Shown: positions 17,463 to 27,769 of the stretch, piece by piece
Layout of the letters: the number at the start of each line of letters is the position of its first letter
How positions within the stretch are numbered: position 1 is the first letter of the stretch
Source of the DNA: an uncultured Sutterella sp.
GTDB taxonomy: Bacteria; Pseudomonadota; Gammaproteobacteria; Burkholderiales; Burkholderiaceae_F
Direction of reading: 5' to 3'
DNA: 64,000 nucleotides
Assembly: GCA_900542805.1 (NCBI GenBank)
Contig: UQOW01000002.1
Location: 48,959-112,958 of the forward strand
Notes under the pieces: model-generated
Told to the model about the DNA's origin: nothing
Seen by the model: the letters and a program-made list of their open reading frames with translations, nothing else
Databases searched by the model: none
Made by a program: the position numbers and the translations under genes

Positions 17463-18095
17463 TTATTTTGTGTGCTTGACACCTTTCAGGCGTGTTGCAA
17501 TCGGCTCAAAGGTCTTTCGATGAATCGGGAGAACACCCAGACGCTCGATAGCTGCCATGTGCTCGGCCGTGCCGTACCCCATGTGGTGCTCGAATGCGTA
17601 TCCCGGATACTCCTTGGCATAGCGCTCAAAAAGCGCGTCGTGCGCCGTTTTGGCCAAAATCGAGGCGGCGGAGATTTCCGGAATGCGGTCATCGCCCTTG
17701 ATAATCGTCCGAATCCGATACGGCATGTGCGGCATGCGGTTGCCGTCGATTAAAAGTATGGTCGGTCGGATCGAAAGCCCTAAAACGGCTCGTTTCATCG
17801 CAAGGAGTGTGGCCTCAAGGATGTTCATCGAATCGATTTCTTCGACGGTGGCAAAGGCCACGGACCAGGCAAGAGACCTTTCTTGAATAATCGGGGCTAA
17901 GGCGTTTCGTTCGGAAGGTGTGAGTTTCTTACTATCTTTAAGGCCTTCGATCGGATTTAAGGGATTTAATATCACGGCTGCCGCATAGACGGGACCGGCA
18001 AGCGGTCCCCGCCCTGCTTCGTCGATGCCGGCGGGAAGTCGCATGTCGTCTTGAGAGTCGGTTTCAAACAAATCGAGCGTGGCGCGGTCTTTCAT
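17463..18095 (-). CDS. rnhB: ribonuclease HII
   Basis: 210 residues. GIDEAGRGPLAGPVYAAAV at 23-41 carries the catalytic Asp-Glu pair and the GRG substrate-sensing motif. GLKDSKKLTPSERN follows, with further Asp residues in LLIDGNRMP and ASILAKTAHD. The enzyme removes single ribonucleotides from DNA and RNA primers. Length is normal for the family. The C-terminal HRKTFEPI fits. Confidence 0.95.
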   Translation of the reverse strand: MKDRATLDLFETDSQDDMRLPAGIDEAGRGPLAGPVYAAAVILNPLNPIEGLKDSKKLTPSERNALAPIIQERSLAWSVAFATVEEIDSMNILEATLLAMKRAVLGLSIRPTILLIDGNRMPHMPYRIRTIIKGDDRIPEISAASILAKTAHDALFERYAKEYPGYAFEHHMGYGTAEHMAAIERLGVLPIHRKTFEPIATRLKGVKHTK

Positions 18096-18143
18096 CGGTG
18101 TCGAAGTAGAAAAACGAGTCCCTTATTTTGAACGCCCCGGGTA

Positions 18144-18172
18144 CAAAAAAGCAACCCGAAGGTTGCCTTTTT
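18144..18172 (-). terminator. terminator of the AGCS symporter gene
   Basis: GCAACC (18151-18156), CGAA loop, GGTTGC (18161-18166), flanked by AAAAAA on the left and CTTTTTG on the right. Read on the minus strand it is a stem followed by six Ts just after the symporter stop. It also works in the other direction. Confidence 0.8.
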
Positions 18173-18189
18173 GTCCGACGGCACTTGCC

Positions 18190-19572
18190 TTAAGAAGCAT
18201 CCTTTTCGGCTTTCGTTTTTTCCGGGATGTACCGAAATTCGTAATCGTTCAAAGCCTCGGAGGCAATCTTCCCGAGTCCGATTAAGGCGATGAGGTTCGG
18301 GATGACCATCAGGCCGTTAAATAAGTCCGCCAGTTCCCACACCAGGTTCACTTGCAAGAGCGAGCCCAAAAAGATAAAGAGAACGACGATGTACTGGTAC
18401 GGACGCACGTAGCGCGGACCGAAGAGGAACTTGACGTTTTGCTCGGCAAAAAAGTACCAGCCGATAATCGTCGAGAAGGCAAAGAAAAGAAGACAGATCG
18501 CCACAAATCCGTAACCGAACGAGCCTAAACCCAATTGGAAGGCGTGCTGCGTTAAGGCAATGCCCGTGGTCTTTCCGTCCAAAACTCCGGTACTTAAAAT
18601 CACGAGCGCCGTCATATTAAGGACCACGAACGTATCGAAAAAGACGCCCATGATGGCCACAAGACCTTGTTTGGCCGGGTGGTCGACCTTGGCTACGGCG
18701 TGCGCATGCGGGGTCGAACCCATACCGGCTTCGTTACTAAATAGGCCGCGAGCCACGCCGTATCGAATTGCTTCCTTGACGCTTGCACCGATTACGCCCC
18801 CGGTTGCCGCCGTCGGGTTAAAGGCTCCGACGAAAATCATCTCGAAGGCCGGAATAATTCGGTCGTAATACTCGATTAACACAATCAAGCCGCCTGCGAG
18901 GTAGAAAAGCGCCATGATCGGAACGATTTTTTCCGTGGTCGAGGCAATGCGGCGAATTCCGCCGATGAAAATAAACGCGGCAATGAGGGCAACAACGATG
19001 CCGACGAGCCAAGGCCTGATACCGAAGGCAAAGTCAAAGGCAAGCGCAATGGAATTGGCCTGCACCATATTGCCGATAAAGCCCAGAGCAATGATGATGG
19101 CTACGGAAAAAAACATCGCCAGGGGCTTGCAGTGTAAGCCGTTTGTAATGTAGTACGCCGGTCCCCCCGTCACGTGCCCGTTTGCGTCCTTGTTTTTAAA
19201 GTGCTGCGCCAGGACGGCTTCGACGAAGATGGTTGCCATGCCGAAAAAGGCGGCAAGCCACATCCAAAAGATTGCACCCGGGCCCCCCATTGCCAGGGCC
19301 GTGGCGACACCGGCAAGATTTCCGGTCCCGACCTGTGCGGCAATGGCTGTAGCCAGGGACTGGAAGGAACTCATGCCCGAGCCGTCGGCTTTATTGCCGA
19401 AAAATTTGACGTGACGCAGAACGTAGGACGCGGCTCGACCGAAACAGCGAACCTGCACGAAGCGCAACTTAAAGGAAAAATAAATGCCGGTGCCGACAAG
19501 CAAAGGAATCAGGCAGAACGGCCCCCAAAGAACACTGTTTAAGTTAGAAACAAATGCAGTTAACTCGTGCAT
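18190..19572 (-). CDS. amino acid:sodium symporter, AGCS family (alanine/glycine type)
   Basis: 460 residues from the ATG at 19572, which is preceded by a textbook AAGGAGG with 6-nt spacing; the longer frame to 19638 has no support. About eleven hydrophobic segments are present. Family motifs are visible: AAQVGTGNLAGVATALAMGGPGAIFWMWLAAFFGMAT near 80-115 and GLFSNEAGMGSTPHAHA near 275-291. The family imports alanine, glycine or related amino acids with Na+. It is a single gene with its own terminator. Confidence 0.93.
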   Translation of the reverse strand: MHELTAFVSNLNSVLWGPFCLIPLLVGTGIYFSFKLRFVQVRCFGRAASYVLRHVKFFGNKADGSGMSSFQSLATAIAAQVGTGNLAGVATALAMGGPGAIFWMWLAAFFGMATIFVEAVLAQHFKNKDANGHVTGGPAYYITNGLHCKPLAMFFSVAIIIALGFIGNMVQANSIALAFDFAFGIRPWLVGIVVALIAAFIFIGGIRRIASTTEKIVPIMALFYLAGGLIVLIEYYDRIIPAFEMIFVGAFNPTAATGGVIGASVKEAIRYGVARGLFSNEAGMGSTPHAHAVAKVDHPAKQGLVAIMGVFFDTFVVLNMTALVILSTGVLDGKTTGIALTQHAFQLGLGSFGYGFVAICLLFFAFSTIIGWYFFAEQNVKFLFGPRYVRPYQYIVVLFIFLGSLLQVNLVWELADLFNGLMVIPNLIALIGLGKIASEALNDYEFRYIPEKTKAEKDAS

Positions 19573-19663
19573 AGGTTTCCTCCTTTCATCAAAAAGAATT
19601 AAGGACGAACCCGGAAACCTTTCACGAATCAGGGCCACGGCGGCAATTGTTTCAGAAAGTGAC

Positions 19664-21151
19664 TTAATCGAGCAAGTTTTTATGAGGTACCCAGACTAGG
19701 CGTACGCGATTGTGTATCAAATCGGTCTCAGCAAAATATCTTATATCGCTCCCGAGACCGGCGGCAAAAATGAGGGTGTCATTGAGCCAGACAAGCGGCA
19801 ATTTGATGCGCTCGAAGGGCGGAATCTTCGCAACCTGGTACTGGAGCTTGAGGTTGCGACTCGGGCGTAAGGCATAAAGCTTAATCTTTTCACCCCCGCG
19901 CCGCGCGCGTAAGCGGAGAGGCCCTTTTTTTAGGATATCGGCATCAAAGCCTTCTTGGCCTTCTCGGCACGGGATAAAGCAAAGCGATCCGCCCCAGAGC
20001 GGAAAACTGACGGACGCCTCCCCTTTCCAGACAAAGTCTTGATCGAGCGCTGCAATCGGACGCTTACCGACGGCATCGGTCAAAATAAGTTTCATGCCCC
20101 AGCGCCTCAGCTCTTTTCCTTCAAAGCGTATCGCCAGTTTGGTGTCCGTATCCGATTCGCAAATCTGACGCAGTGTTTCCGTCATTTTTGCCTTGCTCGG
20201 ATAACGAATCTTGTTTTGCTTGAGCCAAGTGCGTACGACAAGCGCCTGACGGTCTTCGGAGAGCTCTCTTAGGGCTTTAATCGAAAGTGAATTGTCACTC
20301 GCATTTAAACAATGTCGGGTATCTTCAAGGGCTAAGTCCTTGAGTATCTCCGATGCGGTAGCGATATTTCGAATCGAGCGGTCGGCGGCTTCTTTCCAGC
20401 CCGTGCGTGCCTCGGCAAGAACCGGAAAGACCTTGTTTCGAATGAGGTTCCGCAGATAACGCGTGTCGGTGTTGCTCTCGTCTTCGACAAAGCGTAAGTG
20501 CTGAGATTTGACGTAGGCAGTAATCGTTTCACGCTCAATCTGTAAAAAAGGACGGGCGAGCGTCACGGGTTGCCCTTTTCCGAACGAAAGATCTCGCGTG
20601 CAAGGCAGGGACGAAAGCCCCTCAAGACCTGCTCCGCGCATCCAAGAAATCAGAAACGTTTCGAGTTGATCGTCTAAGTGATGGGCCGTCATGACAGCAT
20701 CGGCCTTAAGTGCGACTGCCCTTTTGTAAAGCGCCCGGTATCGCGCCTCGCGAGCCGCCGCTTCCAGACCTAGTCGAGAAGCCCGAGAGACAAAGACACG
20801 AATCTCCTCGAAAGGAATCCCGAGTTTTTTACATTGCTCGGCGCAGATTTTTCCCCAAAGGTCGGCATTTTCCGAAAGTCCGTGGTTGATGTATACGGCC
20901 GTAATCGAAGAAATTTCGCTTTGATGCGCTTGCTTGAGTGAGGCCGCGGCAATCGACAGGAGCGCAGCCGAATCGCGTCCGCCCGAGTAGGCAATCACGA
21001 GGCGAACGGGACTGACGGTCGATAGCGAAAACTCGGAGGCTTCGGTTTTCATTCGCGCTTGTGACACATCGCGCACCGAGGCCATGAAGGCGTCAATCAG
21101 CGTCATTTTGTTCGACCCTCTGGCGCGGGTCGCTTTCCCGTCTTTTTTCAT
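19664..21151 (-). CDS. tilS: tRNA(Ile)-lysidine synthase
   Basis: 495 residues. The ATP-pyrophosphatase loop is IAYSGGRDSAALL, with SGGRDS at 56-61. MTAHHLDDQLETFLISWMRGAGLEGL is the family's second signature. The C-terminal TilS domains follow (LRLRARRGGEKIKL). It converts C34 of tRNA-Ile(CAU) to lysidine and is essential in most bacteria. Its ATG overlaps the accA stop by 4 bp, so it is coupled to that gene. An internal ATG (M16) is an alternative start. Confidence 0.93.
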   Translation of the reverse strand: MKKDGKATRARGSNKMTLIDAFMASVRDVSQARMKTEASEFSLSTVSPVRLVIAYSGGRDSAALLSIAAASLKQAHQSEISSITAVYINHGLSENADLWGKICAEQCKKLGIPFEEIRVFVSRASRLGLEAAAREARYRALYKRAVALKADAVMTAHHLDDQLETFLISWMRGAGLEGLSSLPCTRDLSFGKGQPVTLARPFLQIERETITAYVKSQHLRFVEDESNTDTRYLRNLIRNKVFPVLAEARTGWKEAADRSIRNIATASEILKDLALEDTRHCLNASDNSLSIKALRELSEDRQALVVRTWLKQNKIRYPSKAKMTETLRQICESDTDTKLAIRFEGKELRRWGMKLILTDAVGKRPIAALDQDFVWKGEASVSFPLWGGSLCFIPCREGQEGFDADILKKGPLRLRARRGGEKIKLYALRPSRNLKLQYQVAKIPPFERIKLPLVWLNDTLIFAAGLGSDIRYFAETDLIHNRVRLVWVPHKNLLD

Positions 21152-22365
21152 GACGTCTCACTTGTTTCTTTTTTCACTTTCCGAGTGGCGGTGCGCTTTT
21201 TATCGGCGCTTTTTCCTGCGGCGGCTTGGGTTGTCTTTGCCGCTTTTTTTCGGGGTGCGGCTTTCTTTACTGCAACTTTCCGAGGCTTGACGGGCTTTTT
21301 CTCGACGTTAGGCGTTGCCGATTGCTCTTTAAGGGTTTGCGCAAGGTCTTTCCGTTCTTGAGGGGCATCCTGAGTTACCGGTTGCGTTGAAATCACGCTT
21401 TTTTCTTCGAGGTATTTGCCGTAAAGCGCAAGGCGCGTGCTTCGACGCGCTAACAGATCTTCGGTTGAAAACGTCAAAAGCGCTCCCAATTGGTCGGCAA
21501 GGGCCTTTCGAAGCGTTAAGGCCATAAGGGCCGGATCGCGGTGCGCTCCTCCGAGGGGCTCGGAAATAATCTTATCCACAAGGCCGAGATTAAAGAGTTT
21601 GGCGGCCGTAAGCGAAAGAGATTCGGCCGCTTCCGGGGCTTTGCTGGCATCTTTCCAGAGAATCGAGGCGCAGCCTTCGGGGCTGATGACCGAGTAGACG
21701 GCGTACTGCAAAATCATCACCGTGTCGGCAACGGCAAGCGCGAGTGCGCCTCCCGAGCCTCCTTCCCCGATAATCACACTGATGACGGGAACTTTTAGGT
21801 GCGTTAATTCGAAAATCGACCGCCCGATTGCCTCGGCCTGATTGCGTTCTTCGGCATCGATTCCGGGGTATGCCCCCGGGGTATCGACAAAGGTAATCAC
21901 GGGTAGCCCGAATTTTTCGGCAAGCTTCATGACGCGAAGGGCTTTGCGAAACCCCTCGGGCTTGGTCATGCCGAAGTTGCGCTTGGTGCGCTCTTTGGTA
22001 TCGCGCCCTTTTTGATGGCCGATGACGGCTACGGCGTGTTTGCCGAGGTGCGCAAGTCCCGCGACAATCGAGGCATCGTCGGCAAACATCCGATCGCCGT
22101 GGAGTTCCGTAAAGTCGCTGAAGATAGCCTGAATGTAGTCAAGCGTATAGGGACGTGCCGGGTGGCGTGCTAATTGCGTAATTTGCCAATCCGTCAGGTT
22201 CGAGTAAATCTCCGAGAGGCGTTTGGCATAACTGCGTTTAAGCTGAGAAAGGCGCGAGGCGCGATCGGTGTCGCTTACGGAGGTATCGAGTTCGAGCTCT
22301 TCGATTTTATTGTGGATGACTTCTAAATCTTCCTCAAAATCAAAATAGGAAATCTTTTTTACCAT
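21148..22365 (-). CDS. accA: acetyl-CoA carboxylase carboxyltransferase subunit alpha, with a long basic tail
   Basis: 405 residues. The first ~320 match AccA: YFDFEEDLEVIHNKIEELE, QLARHPARPYTLDYI, HGDR, TFVDTPGAYPGIDAEERNQAEAIG and the oxyanion region GEGGSGGALAL. With AccD it transfers carboxyl from biotin to acetyl-CoA in the cytoplasm. Typical AccA proteins end near residue 320. Here an extra ~75 residues rich in Lys, Ala, Pro and Thr (VKPRKVAVKKAAPRKK and similar) resemble histone H1-like tails. The ATG at 22365 is used; an in-frame TTG lies 9 nt before it. It heads the accA-tilS pair. Confidence 0.95.
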   Translation of the reverse strand: MVKKISYFDFEEDLEVIHNKIEELELDTSVSDTDRASRLSQLKRSYAKRLSEIYSNLTDWQITQLARHPARPYTLDYIQAIFSDFTELHGDRMFADDASIVAGLAHLGKHAVAVIGHQKGRDTKERTKRNFGMTKPEGFRKALRVMKLAEKFGLPVITFVDTPGAYPGIDAEERNQAEAIGRSIFELTHLKVPVISVIIGEGGSGGALALAVADTVMILQYAVYSVISPEGCASILWKDASKAPEAAESLSLTAAKLFNLGLVDKIISEPLGGAHRDPALMALTLRKALADQLGALLTFSTEDLLARRSTRLALYGKYLEEKSVISTQPVTQDAPQERKDLAQTLKEQSATPNVEKKPVKPRKVAVKKAAPRKKAAKTTQAAAGKSADKKRTATRKVKKETSETS

Positions 22366-22388
22366 CGCCCTCAACGTCCTCGTTGTCT

Positions 22389-22999
22389 TTAATAACGCAC
22401 GGCAAATCCCGTGCGGTCACGCCAAAGGAGCCACGTGGCAGCCGTGCGATACGGACGCCACGTGTCACTGACGTTTAACATTGTATCGAGATTGCCGAAA
22501 AGTTTGAGTCCGGCTGCCTTCAGTCCGTAGTCGCCGAGAGGGAAGACATCGGGGCGATTGAGTCCGAAAATTAAAATCATGTGACCGGTCCAGGGACCTA
22601 CGCCCTTAATGGCCGTCAAGCGCGCGAGAACCTCCTCGTCCGTTATGGGGCTCAGCGCCGATTGCGTGAGAGTCCCGGCTAAAAAACCTCGGGCAAGGCC
22701 CGAAAGCGCGCTTTGTTTGGTGCCCGAAAGGCCGAGCCCTTTTAAGCCTTTAAGGCCGAGCGTGCGAATTCCCAAGGGGCAATTGCCCGGGCTGGCCTCA
22801 TGAGCGGCCTTTAAAACCCGGTCTTTGGCTTTGACGGCGGCGTCGTTACTCACCTGTTGGCCGCACACGGCCCGTACCATGGCAGAAAATAAATCCGTAC
22901 ACGACATGAGACCGTCGCCCCGAGCGTTTTCGATCAAGGGGGATAAGGTCGAATCGCTCTTTAAATGGTCAAGAGCCGCCTCCCACCAAGAAACGACCG

Positions 23000-23015
<16 letters not shown>
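22389..23015 (-). CDS. DNA-3-methyladenine glycosylase, AlkA/HhH-GPD type
   Basis: 208 residues. A helix-hairpin-helix with Gly-Pro ending in the catalytic Asp is visible: LTAIKGVGPWTGHMILIFGLNRPDVFPLGDYGL, Asp near residue 168. AVCGQQVSNDAAVKAKDR matches the family's V-x-x-Q-Q-V-S motif. The N-terminal TATA-like domain of E. coli AlkA is lacking, as in short AlkA/Mag homologues. It excises alkylated purines. It overlaps the 3' end of cysS by 16 bp and precedes accA by 23 bp, forming a chain cysS-glycosylase-accA-tilS. Confidence 0.85.
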
Positions 23016-24409
<1,394 letters not shown>

Positions 24410-24529
24410 AGTAATTCGTTAAAAAATGAGACCGGGGACCCGAATCGGGTACGTCCGTCATTAAAATGGCGATTCAGTATAAACAGGTTTACCCCATTGT
24501 GTTCGAAATTCTCGGGACTTTTCTTTTCT

Positions 24530-25075
24530 ATGAAGCGACCTTTTCTGACCTTTCTTTCGGCGTTTGCCCTCGCAACGGCGCTTGTGCCGACGACCCATGC
24601 GGCCGTTGACTTGGACAACCCGTCTGTGAAACTGGCGCCCGATCAGATTCCTTCGGCCGTCGAGCGCTTAATTCGCGAGAAAAAATTCGACATGGCTTTA
24701 GAGTACATCAATGAAGGGCTGGCCCAAAATCCGATTTCCGCGCAATTAAAGTTCCAAAAGAGTGTACTTTATGAGGCCGAGGGGCGACCGGACCTTGCCC
24801 AACAGGAGTTGGAGTCCTTTATCAAGACCTTCCCGGAAGTTCCCGAGGCCTATAACAATCTGGCGCGGTACGCGAGCAATCGGGGCGAGTATAAAAGGGC
24901 CGAAGAGCTTTTAACGCAAGCCTTGGCCCTACGCCCGAACTACACGACGGCTCGGGAAAATCTAGCGAATGTGTATTTGGCCGAGGCCGCTCAGGCTTTG
25001 AAGGTTGCCGCCAAGGGCGGCTCTCGCTCGGCCGTGCGGCGCCTGACGGCTTTAGAAGATCTTTTGAAGGATTAG
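24530..25075 (+). CDS. exported TPR-repeat protein
   Basis: 181 residues from ATG 24530, chosen because a clear signal peptide follows (KRPFLTFLSAFALATALVPTTHA, cleavage after THA near 24). At least three tetratricopeptide units fill residues 60-160 (ALEYINEGLAQNPISAQLKFQ, AYNNLARYASNRGEYKRAEELLTQALALRPNYTTA). It is probably a periplasmic protein-protein interaction factor. It sits 4 bp before the periplasmic cyclophilin gene, which suggests a shared periplasmic task. Confidence 0.75.
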   Translation: MKRPFLTFLSAFALATALVPTTHAAVDLDNPSVKLAPDQIPSAVERLIREKKFDMALEYINEGLAQNPISAQLKFQKSVLYEAEGRPDLAQQELESFIKTFPEVPEAYNNLARYASNRGEYKRAEELLTQALALRPNYTTARENLANVYLAEAAQALKVAAKGGSRSAVRRLTALEDLLKD

Positions 25076-25079
25076 CGGT

Positions 25080-25688
25080 ATGAAGATGCGTTTTCGCCCG
25101 GCCCTCGTGACTCTTGCGGCGATTGCCGGTTTTGCTCTGATGCCTTTTGAGGCACCCCAATGCGCTCCGACCCCGGTGACGGCGGTCATCGAAACGACGA
25201 TGGGAACGATTGAAGTGCGCCTGGATGCGACTCGGGCACCCGTCACGGTGAAAAACTTTACGGACTACGCCGAAAGCGGCTTTTATGACGGAACGATTTT
25301 CCATCGTGTCATCGAGGGGTTCATGATTCAAGGCGGCGGTTTTACAAGCGATATGGCGCAAAAAAAGACCGCGGCTAAGATTGTCAACGAAGCGCGCGGC
25401 ACCGAATCGAATCGTCGCGGAACCGTTGCCATGGCCCGCACGAGCGAGCCCCACTCGGCCACAAGCCAGTTTTTCATCAACACAAGCAATAATGATTTTT
25501 TAGATGCGGATAAAAGCCGAGACGGCTGGGGATACGCCGTCTTCGGACGCGTGACACGAGGGATGGACGTTGTCGATAAGATTTCGCTCGTTCGTACAGG
25601 AAAGCGCGGGTTTTACTCGGACGTTCCCGTGACGCCCGTTTTCATCAAATCGGTCCGCATCATTGATACGACAAGGAAAGCAAAATGA
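25080..25688 (+). CDS. ppiA: periplasmic peptidyl-prolyl cis-trans isomerase (cyclophilin)
   Basis: 202 residues. Signal peptide 1 to about 29 (RFRPALVTLAAIAGFALMPFEA). The cyclophilin core follows: TTMGTIEVRLDATRAPVTVKNF, FYDGTIFHRVIEGFMIQGGGF (catalytic Arg), MARTSEPHSATSQFFIN and GYAVFGRVTRGMDVVDKI. It speeds proline isomerisation during folding of exported proteins. The stop overlaps the next cyclophilin start by 4 bp. Confidence 0.9.
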   Translation: MKMRFRPALVTLAAIAGFALMPFEAPQCAPTPVTAVIETTMGTIEVRLDATRAPVTVKNFTDYAESGFYDGTIFHRVIEGFMIQGGGFTSDMAQKKTAAKIVNEARGTESNRRGTVAMARTSEPHSATSQFFINTSNNDFLDADKSRDGWGYAVFGRVTRGMDVVDKISLVRTGKRGFYSDVPVTPVFIKSVRIIDTTRKAK

Positions 25689-26188
25689 TTCGTTTGACGA
25701 CCAATAAAGGCGTAATTGACATTGAACTGAATCGGGAAAAAGCGCCCGTTACCTGCAAAAACTTTGAAGATTACGTCACCTCGGGCTTTTACGACGGGAC
25801 GATTTTTCACCGCGTCATCAAGGGATTTATGATCCAAGGAGGCGGTTTTTTGCGCGGTCTGAAGCAAAAGGACGGCGTTAAGGACCCTATTGCCAACGAG
25901 GCGGCCAATGGACTGGCCAATGACAAATACACCATTGCCATGGCCCGTACGAACGATCCCCATTCCGCCACGTGCCAATTTTTCATTAACGTCGCGGATA
26001 ACGACTTTTTAAATTTCACGTCTCCGGATTCCCGCGGCTACGGATACGCTGTTTTCGGGCGCGTTGTCGCCGGCTTTGATGTCGTCGATGCCATTGCGCA
26101 AATGCGCACGGGACGCGTCGGTTGGTACGATGACGTTCCCAATGACGATGTCGTGATTGAAAAAGCCGAGATTCTTGCGAATTGCTAA
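25685..26188 (+). CDS. ppiB: cytoplasmic peptidyl-prolyl cis-trans isomerase (cyclophilin)
   Basis: 167 residues, no signal peptide. The same core motifs as the preceding gene (TIFHRVIKGFMIQGGGF, MARTNDPHSATCQFFIN, YAVFGRVVAGFDVVDAI), with the usual PpiB length. The two genes are clearly related and adjacent, so they look like a tandem pair specialised for the two compartments. lpxH follows after 6 bp. Confidence 0.93.
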   Translation: MIRLTTNKGVIDIELNREKAPVTCKNFEDYVTSGFYDGTIFHRVIKGFMIQGGGFLRGLKQKDGVKDPIANEAANGLANDKYTIAMARTNDPHSATCQFFINVADNDFLNFTSPDSRGYGYAVFGRVVAGFDVVDAIAQMRTGRVGWYDDVPNDDVVIEKAEILANC

Positions 26189-26194
26189 GGCGTT

Positions 26195-26983
26195 ATGAGG
26201 CCCACGCTCCCTCTTCCGCGCGATGCGGCGACTCGGTTTGTCGAGCCGCCTCACAATCCCGTGTTTGTTGCCGACATTCACCTATCGTGGCGAAAAAGAC
26301 ATATTGCACGGCGATTTCTCGCATTTTTGTCGCAAGAGGCGTTGGGTTTTGACGAGCTATTTATTCTCGGGGACCTTTTTGAATTTTGGATCGGCGATGA
26401 GGCGCTTTTTGTCGCCTCCCCCGTGATCAAAGCTTTAAAGCGCTATACCGGCACGGGAAGAAAGCTTTACGTGATGCCAGGAAATCGCGATGTCCTACTC
26501 GGAGCTCACTTTGCGCATCGCGCGGGAGCAACATTGATTACCAGTCCCACGGTCGTAACCTGTCATGGAAAGCGCATCCTTTTAGCCCACGGTGACGAGT
26601 GGTGTACGCTCGATCCCGACTATCAGGCATTTCGAGCGCGTGTGCGCTCCGAAGCGTTTCAACGTCAGGCGCTTTCGATGGCTCTTCCGATGCGTCTTAT
26701 TTGGGCGCTTCGCACGCGCAGCCTTTCTAAGCGCCACAAGACACAGCGAACACCCGAACAGATGGACGTCGTTCAGGCCTCCTTTCTTGCCGACGCCGAA
26801 AAAGAAAACTGTCAAGCTATTGTCCACGGCCATACGCACAAGCCCGCTTTGTATGAGGAGGGTCCCGTCACGCGCCTTGTGCTGCCCGATTGGAAGGAAG
26901 AAACGGATGATTCCTCCTCTCGTTACGGGTGGGCTCAAGTCGATTCTCAGGGCGCCTTAAAGCTTGTGGTCCGTCCTCTTTAA
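26195..26983 (+). CDS. lpxH: UDP-2,3-diacylglucosamine diphosphatase
   Basis: 262 residues. A full calcineurin-type metal site is visible: VADIHLSW (D, H), ILGDLFEFWIGDE (D), PGNRDVLLG (N), LAHGDEWCT (H) and IVHGHTHKPAL (H-x-H). It cleaves UDP-2,3-diacylglucosamine to lipid X on the inner face of the inner membrane, so the cell makes lipid A. Length is normal. The order ppiB-lpxH is common in proteobacteria. Confidence 0.93.
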   Translation: MRPTLPLPRDAATRFVEPPHNPVFVADIHLSWRKRHIARRFLAFLSQEALGFDELFILGDLFEFWIGDEALFVASPVIKALKRYTGTGRKLYVMPGNRDVLLGAHFAHRAGATLITSPTVVTCHGKRILLAHGDEWCTLDPDYQAFRARVRSEAFQRQALSMALPMRLIWALRTRSLSKRHKTQRTPEQMDVVQASFLADAEKENCQAIVHGHTHKPALYEEGPVTRLVLPDWKEETDDSSSRYGWAQVDSQGALKLVVRPL

Positions 26984-26992
26984 GATTGAATC

Positions 26993-27769
26993 ATGCCGCG
27001 CCTATTTGATTCTCACTCGCACATCAATGTCAAGGAGTTCGATGCCGATCGCCCTCTTGTCATTGACCGCATGCGTCAAGCGGGTCTTGTCGGGGCCCTT
27101 GTTTTAGGGTGTGACAGATCTGAAATCGACGGCATCAAAGACCTTGTGCACGAAAATCCCGGTTTTTTGTATGGCGCCTGGGCGCTGCACCCTGAGTATG
27201 AGAATGCGACCGAGACCAGTGTTAAGGAGATTTGTGAAATCTGCTCGGCGCCGGAAATCGTTGCTGTCGGAGAGACGGGTTTGGATTTTCACTGGTGCCA
27301 CGGGGATTTAACCTGGCAAAAAGAACGGTTTCGGATGCATATCAGGGCGGCTAAGATCCTTAAAAAGCCCCTTGTCGTGCATGCGCGCGAAGCGGAAAAA
27401 GAAGCCGTTGAAATCTTAAAAGAAGAAGACGCCGGTGATGTAGGCTTTGTGATGCACTGCTTTGCCGGCGACAAAGTAACGGCATTTTCTGCCATCGATG
27501 CCGGGGGCATGATTTCGTTTACCGGTGTAATAACCTTTAAATCTGCCGGTCCCTTGCGCGAAGTTGCCCGGGCTCTTTCGCTTGAGTACCTCATGATTGA
27601 AACCGATTGCCCGTACATGGCGCCCGTTCCCTATCGTGGGAAGCGCAACGAGCCGGCGTTTACGGTCAAAATTGCCGAGTGCCTGGCCTCTCTTAAAGGA
27701 ACGGATGTCGAGACGATTTCGGAAATGACAACGGCCAATGCCTTACGATTTTTCCATCTGGAGAAATAA
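26993..27769 (+). CDS. tatD: TatD-family metal-dependent hydrolase (deoxyribonuclease type)
   Basis: 258 residues. DSHSHINVKEFDADR gives the first metal-binding HxH. AVGETGLDFHW (Glu), PLVVHAREAEKEAVEIL (His), MHCFAGD (His) and MIETDCPYMAPVPYRGKRNEP (Asp, substrate loop) complete the TIM-barrel signature. Relatives are 3'-exonucleases acting on DNA or tRNA quality control. Which TatD/YcfH/YjjV branch it belongs to cannot be told by eye. The next gene starts directly at its stop. Confidence 0.9.
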   Translation: MPRLFDSHSHINVKEFDADRPLVIDRMRQAGLVGALVLGCDRSEIDGIKDLVHENPGFLYGAWALHPEYENATETSVKEICEICSAPEIVAVGETGLDFHWCHGDLTWQKERFRMHIRAAKILKKPLVVHAREAEKEAVEILKEEDAGDVGFVMHCFAGDKVTAFSAIDAGGMISFTGVITFKSAGPLREVARALSLEYLMIETDCPYMAPVPYRGKRNEPAFTVKIAECLASLKGTDVETISEMTTANALRFFHLEK

